The notes under the pieces were generated by a model. The model did no database searches and had not been told where the DNA came from. It saw only the letters and a list, made by a program, of their open reading frames with translations. A stretch of 7,326 nucleotides of DNA from assembly GCA_964591605.1 (NCBI GenBank), contig CAZQEN010000375.1, positions 1 to 7,326 of the forward strand, in the 5' to 3' direction. A program made the translations under genes and the position numbers. How positions within the stretch are numbered: position 1 is the stretch's first letter; each line of letters starts with the position of its first letter. Below, piece by piece: positions 5,845-7,326 of the stretch. The stretch is from CAYLLT01 sp964591605. Its GTDB lineage: Bacteria > Planctomycetota > Phycisphaerae > UBA1845 > PWPN01.

Positions 5845-5918
5845 CAGTCCTTGCGCCCGGTGCGTGACCGCGGAGAGAGCATTCAACCGGGACCGGCCGG
5901 CTGCCCCGGGAAGGACTG
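5845..5918. repeat. Inverted repeat between hicB and mcsA promoter
   Basis: CAGTCCTT-GCG-CCCGG (5845-5860) is complementary to CCGGG-AAGGACTG (5906-5918): 13 pairs with a 3-nt bulge, separated by 45 nt that themselves contain CCGGCCGG. It starts two nt past the hicB stop on that strand, so it may form a terminator for the toxin-antitoxin operon or a small palindromic element. No T-run is present. Confidence 0.4.
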
Positions 5919-5919
5919 A

Positions 5920-6336
5920 CTATTTCCTGGGGGTCGCGCCACCCACCTCGGCCAGAGCAACCGCTCGCACGAAGTCGGAGAGTCCTCTGAAACCCTTGCG
6001 CTGTGATGCTTCTTCAAGAATGACTTTCTCTTCCGAGGTCAGTCGTATGTTGATCTGCTCGGTCCGACGCCCTGCAGACTCAGGAGGTGTGTCGCCTCGT
6101 TCGAGCATGGTGGCCACCGCGGTCTCGACGGCGAACTGCGTGGCACGCAGACACACATTAGGTGTCGAGCCGTCTGCCACCACCAGCGGCAGCTCCAACG
6201 TACGTCCCACGTAACCGAGGGTCTCGGAAGGGCGCAGGATGTAACGATAACCCGCGGCAATGCGGCGGGCCTTCTTCAGGACGTCGGCGTCAAAGGGGGC
6301 GTCTACGTTAACCTTCGCTTTCATCTTGACCTTCAT
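5920..6336 (-). CDS. HicB-like antitoxin
   Basis: Predicted antitoxin of the adjacent HicA-like toxin, 138 residues. Residues 30-86 (YRYILRPSE, GYVGRTLELPLVVADGSTP, then a helix and ERGDTPP) match the partial RNase H-like HicB fold that binds HicA. Residues 92-128 (TEQINIRLTSEEK, SDFVRAVAL) look like a ribbon-helix-helix DNA-binding domain, more like DUF1778-type antitoxins than the usual HicB C-terminus. The start ATG 6336 lies inside the toxin gene (29-bp overlap) with GAGG 4 nt upstream; ATG 6324, with GAAGGT upstream, is nearly as good. Order toxin then antitoxin is normal for hicAB. Autoregulation through the palindrome at 6742-6758 is inferred. Confidence 0.72.
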   Translation of the reverse strand: MKVKMKAKVNVDAPFDADVLKKARRIAAGYRYILRPSETLGYVGRTLELPLVVADGSTPNVCLRATQFAVETAVATMLERGDTPPESAGRRTEQINIRLTSEEKVILEEASQRKGFRGLSDFVRAVALAEVGGATPRK

Positions 6337-6544
6337 TGGCCTCAAAGGCCTGAATGAGATTCTGGAAGTGCTCATTGGATACCTTCCGGTCTTTGACGGG
6401 GAGTCCGATGTTGGGGCTGTTCTCCCGGCCGAACACAGCGAATCCGGCGTTCTCGTCGCTGGGGTCCTTTCGTCTCCTCAGTAGCCGGTAGCCATGCCTT
6501 TCCAGGAATCGCAGCACCTCTGAGAACGGCACGTCATCGCGCAT
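6308..6544 (-). CDS. HicA-like toxin (divergent)
   Basis: The 78-residue product resembles the small dsRBD-like HicA mRNA interferases: an N-terminal FSEVLRFLERHGYRLLR helix-strand (7-23), a strand pair around GFAVFGR (34-40) and NIGLPV (45-50), and a C-terminal helix, KVSNEHFQNLIQAF (54-67). Size and overlap with a HicB-like gene support the call. HicA toxins carry a catalytic histidine in a G-S-H-x-x-F segment; here the matching stretch reads ENAGFAVF and no histidine is present (the only ones are His17 and His59). The protein may therefore be inactive, or a divergent toxin with another mechanism. The ATG at 6544 is well supported by AGGAG 6 nt upstream. Confidence 0.62.
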   Translation of the reverse strand: MRDDVPFSEVLRFLERHGYRLLRRRKDPSDENAGFAVFGRENSPNIGLPVKDRKVSNEHFQNLIQAFEANEGQDESEG

Positions 6545-6740
6545 CGTGCGCTCCTATTCGCGACTGGCCAGCATCATGGACCTCCTGCCCGGACTGCCAA
6601 TCGTGGTCGCGCTCGCCACCCGGGTCGCGAGAGAGCCGCGCCGCGACTCCCGAAAGCCTGCGATCATTCGTCAGAGCGAGGGGCCTCATGGCCTTCGCAG
6701 GGGGAACAGTCCGCCGCAAGTCTCCCTCCCAGTCAACTTC

Positions 6741-6769
6741 AGTATATCATCGATATACGGATGAAGCAA
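6741..6769 (-). promoter_or_regulatory. Predicted promoter of hicAB
   Basis: On the minus strand TTGCTT (6769-6764) and TATACT (6746-6741) are separated by 17 nt. The predicted start near 6734 would give a leader of about 190 nt before the hicA ATG, unusually long for a toxin-antitoxin operon, so a nearer promoter cannot be excluded. Confidence 0.5.
6742..6758. promoter_or_regulatory. Palindromic operator candidate
   Basis: GTATATC (6742-6748) and GATATAC (6752-6758) are perfect 7-bp arms around ATC. The palindrome covers most of the -10 box and half of the spacer of the predicted hicAB promoter. That is where an RHH antitoxin would bind to repress its own operon. Binding by HicB is inferred. 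Confidence 0.55.
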
Positions 6770-6787
6770 GAGGGATCTGTTGCTGCC

Positions 6788-6922
6788 TTACCGATATGCT
6801 GTCGTCAAGCGCGCCCCTCGTCCGATCGGCACCAGCACGACCTCTCTGTCCACACGAGCACCTTTCAGCTCCACGTTGATCTCCAACATGGCATCCGTCT
6901 CCTCGCGGAGCGTCGAGATCAT
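6788..6922 (-). CDS. Hypothetical 44-aa ORF upstream of hicAB
   Basis: Unrecognised. ATG 6922 runs to TAA at 6788 and encodes 44 residues, with alternating hydrophobic segments (AMLEINVELKG and REVVLVPIGRGA) that look like two beta strands. Codon third positions are mostly G or C, like the genes around it. A GGAAAGG lies just upstream of the ATG as a possible SD. The frame stays open some 23 codons upstream but without similarity. It ends about 20 nt before the predicted hicAB -35 box. It could be a real small protein or a fragment of a decayed gene. Confidence 0.3.
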   Translation of the reverse strand: MISTLREETDAMLEINVELKGARVDREVVLVPIGRGARLTTAYR

Positions 6923-6957
6923 GCCCTTTCCGTCATGAGAGTTTCGCGATTCGGGCG

Positions 6958-6991
6958 TCCCACCCCGTCGCGAAGATCGGGGTGAGGGATC
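6958..6991. repeat. GC-rich imperfect hairpin
   Basis: GTCCCACCCCG pairs with CGGGGTGAGGGA with one bulged base, across a 10-nt loop containing CGCGAA. No T-run follows. Role unknown. Confidence 0.35.
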
Positions 6992-7028
6992 AATGGCGCC
7001 ACAGAAGCCTCAGCCGTGCCCATCAGTC

Positions 7029-7058
7029 CCCCAACCCGTCCTTTGGAACGGGATGGGG
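7029..7058. terminator. Strong hairpin downstream of the sigma factor
   Basis: CCCCA-A-CCCGTCC (7029-7041) pairs with GGAACGGG-A-TGGGG (7045-7058), with one mismatch and one bulge, around a TTT loop. It lies 72 nt after the sigma-factor stop on the minus strand. No T-run follows, so it may be a Rho-independent-like terminator of a GC-rich genome or simply a palindromic repeat. Confidence 0.4.
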
Positions 7059-7129
7059 CACCCTGCACGGCATCGAGAAGCCAAAGCGGACGAAAAGCGG
7101 GCCGTTTGTCGGGGCGAACGAGATCTCCT

Positions 7130-7326
7130 CTACGCCTCCGCGCGCATCTGATTGGCGTCCAGGAAGCCCTCGAGCTTGCGGGCGCGGACGGGGTGCTGGA
7201 GTTTGCGGATGGCCTTGGCCTCGACCTGGCGGACGCGTTCGCGGGTGACCTTGAAGATGCGTCCGACTTCTTCGAGCGTGTAGGTGTAGCCGTCGCCGAT
7301 GCCGTAGCGGAGCTTGATGATCTCGC
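7130..7326 (-). CDS. rpoD: RpoD/SigA-family sigma factor, C-terminal part
   Basis: The last 64 codons of a gene that enters from the right edge. The translation shows sigma region 4: EIIKLRYGIGDGYTYTLEEV followed by the helix-turn-helix GRIFKVTRERVRQVEAKAIR, the -35-recognition element of primary sigma factors, then KLQHPVRARKLEGFLD, the usual end of SigA/RpoD. The stop is TAG at 7130-7132. The TYTLEEVG and VTRERVRQ-EAKA motifs are typical of group 1 and close group 2 factors, so a primary-like paralogue cannot be excluded because most of the protein lies outside the window. Confidence 0.9.
   Translation of the reverse strand, partial: EIIKLRYGIGDGYTYTLEEVGRIFKVTRERVRQVEAKAIRKLQHPVRARKLEGFLDANQMRAEA

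Larger units (their letters stand above)
6545..7129. other. 585-bp region without a convincing gene
   Basis: From hicA towards the sigma factor this holds a possible 190-nt hicAB leader (with a 6-bp GTCGCG/CGCGAC hairpin at 6624-6647), the operator/promoter, a 44-codon ORF (6788-6922) and two GC-rich hairpins (6958-6991 and 7029-7058). Longer open frames on either strand lack recognisable motifs. No tRNA or rRNA pattern was seen. Confidence 0.5.

Noticed and set aside
5737..5886. 50-codon N-terminal extension of McsA
   Set aside because: It would cover the mcsAB promoter and has no family similarity; McsA proteins start just before the first CxxC.
6534..6719. 61-codon ORF in the hicA leader (TTG 6719 or ATG 6689)
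   Set aside because: No recognisable domain, Arg-rich shadow-like composition and a weak start; kept only as a note on the long leader.

Overview
The window is GC-rich bacterial chromosome, most likely from a planctomycete of the Phycisphaerae or a relative. This is inference from gene content, not a phylogeny: a HAF-repeat secreted protein with a PEP-CTERM-like tail, an EF-hand/dockerin-like ORF, an mcsA-mcsB pair whose McsA has a CxNDY variant of its second zinc knuckle, and intergenic palindromes and short 'GAATGACGA'-type repeats that I associate with such genomes.

Layout. leuD (113-679, +) follows a long hairpin (1-51) and a possible -10 box. A 130-bp gap then holds short direct repeats and three hairpins spaced exactly 36 bp apart. 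Convergent to leuD is a HAF-repeat/PEP-CTERM protein gene (811-2007, -), with a good SD, an extended -10 promoter and a 19-bp palindrome in place of a -35 box. Upstream of it on the same strand is an orphan EF-hand-like ORF (2150-2539, -) that lacks a convincing start and signal peptide. A polytopic GT-C/GT39-like membrane protein (2656-4113, +) comes next. mcsA-mcsB (5736 to 4190, -) form a translationally coupled operon with a near-consensus sigma-70 promoter. A HicAB-like toxin-antitoxin pair (6544 to 5920, -) lies upstream of that, with a palindrome inside its predicted promoter. The window ends in the C-terminal sigma region 4 of an RpoD/SigA-family factor (7130-7326, -). The stretch 6545-7129 contains no convincing gene, only a long leader, a 44-aa ORF and hairpins.

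How the parts fit. leuD is leucine biosynthesis, with leuC presumably upstream outside the window. McsA and McsB form the protein-arginine phosphorylation module of protein quality control; no ctsR or clpC is visible. HicAB is an autonomous accessory cassette next to core genes. The HAF and EF-hand ORFs belong to the exported-protein repertoire, and the GT-C protein to envelope glycosylation.

I do not see a clearly new multi-gene system. The best leads are: the 36-bp-periodic hairpin array, whose last copy encodes the C-terminus and stop codon of the PEP-CTERM protein; a second gene whose C-terminus is made of intergenic repeat; a HicA-like toxin with no catalytic histidine at the usual place; family-motif deviations in both McsA and McsB; and palindromes placed on promoters.
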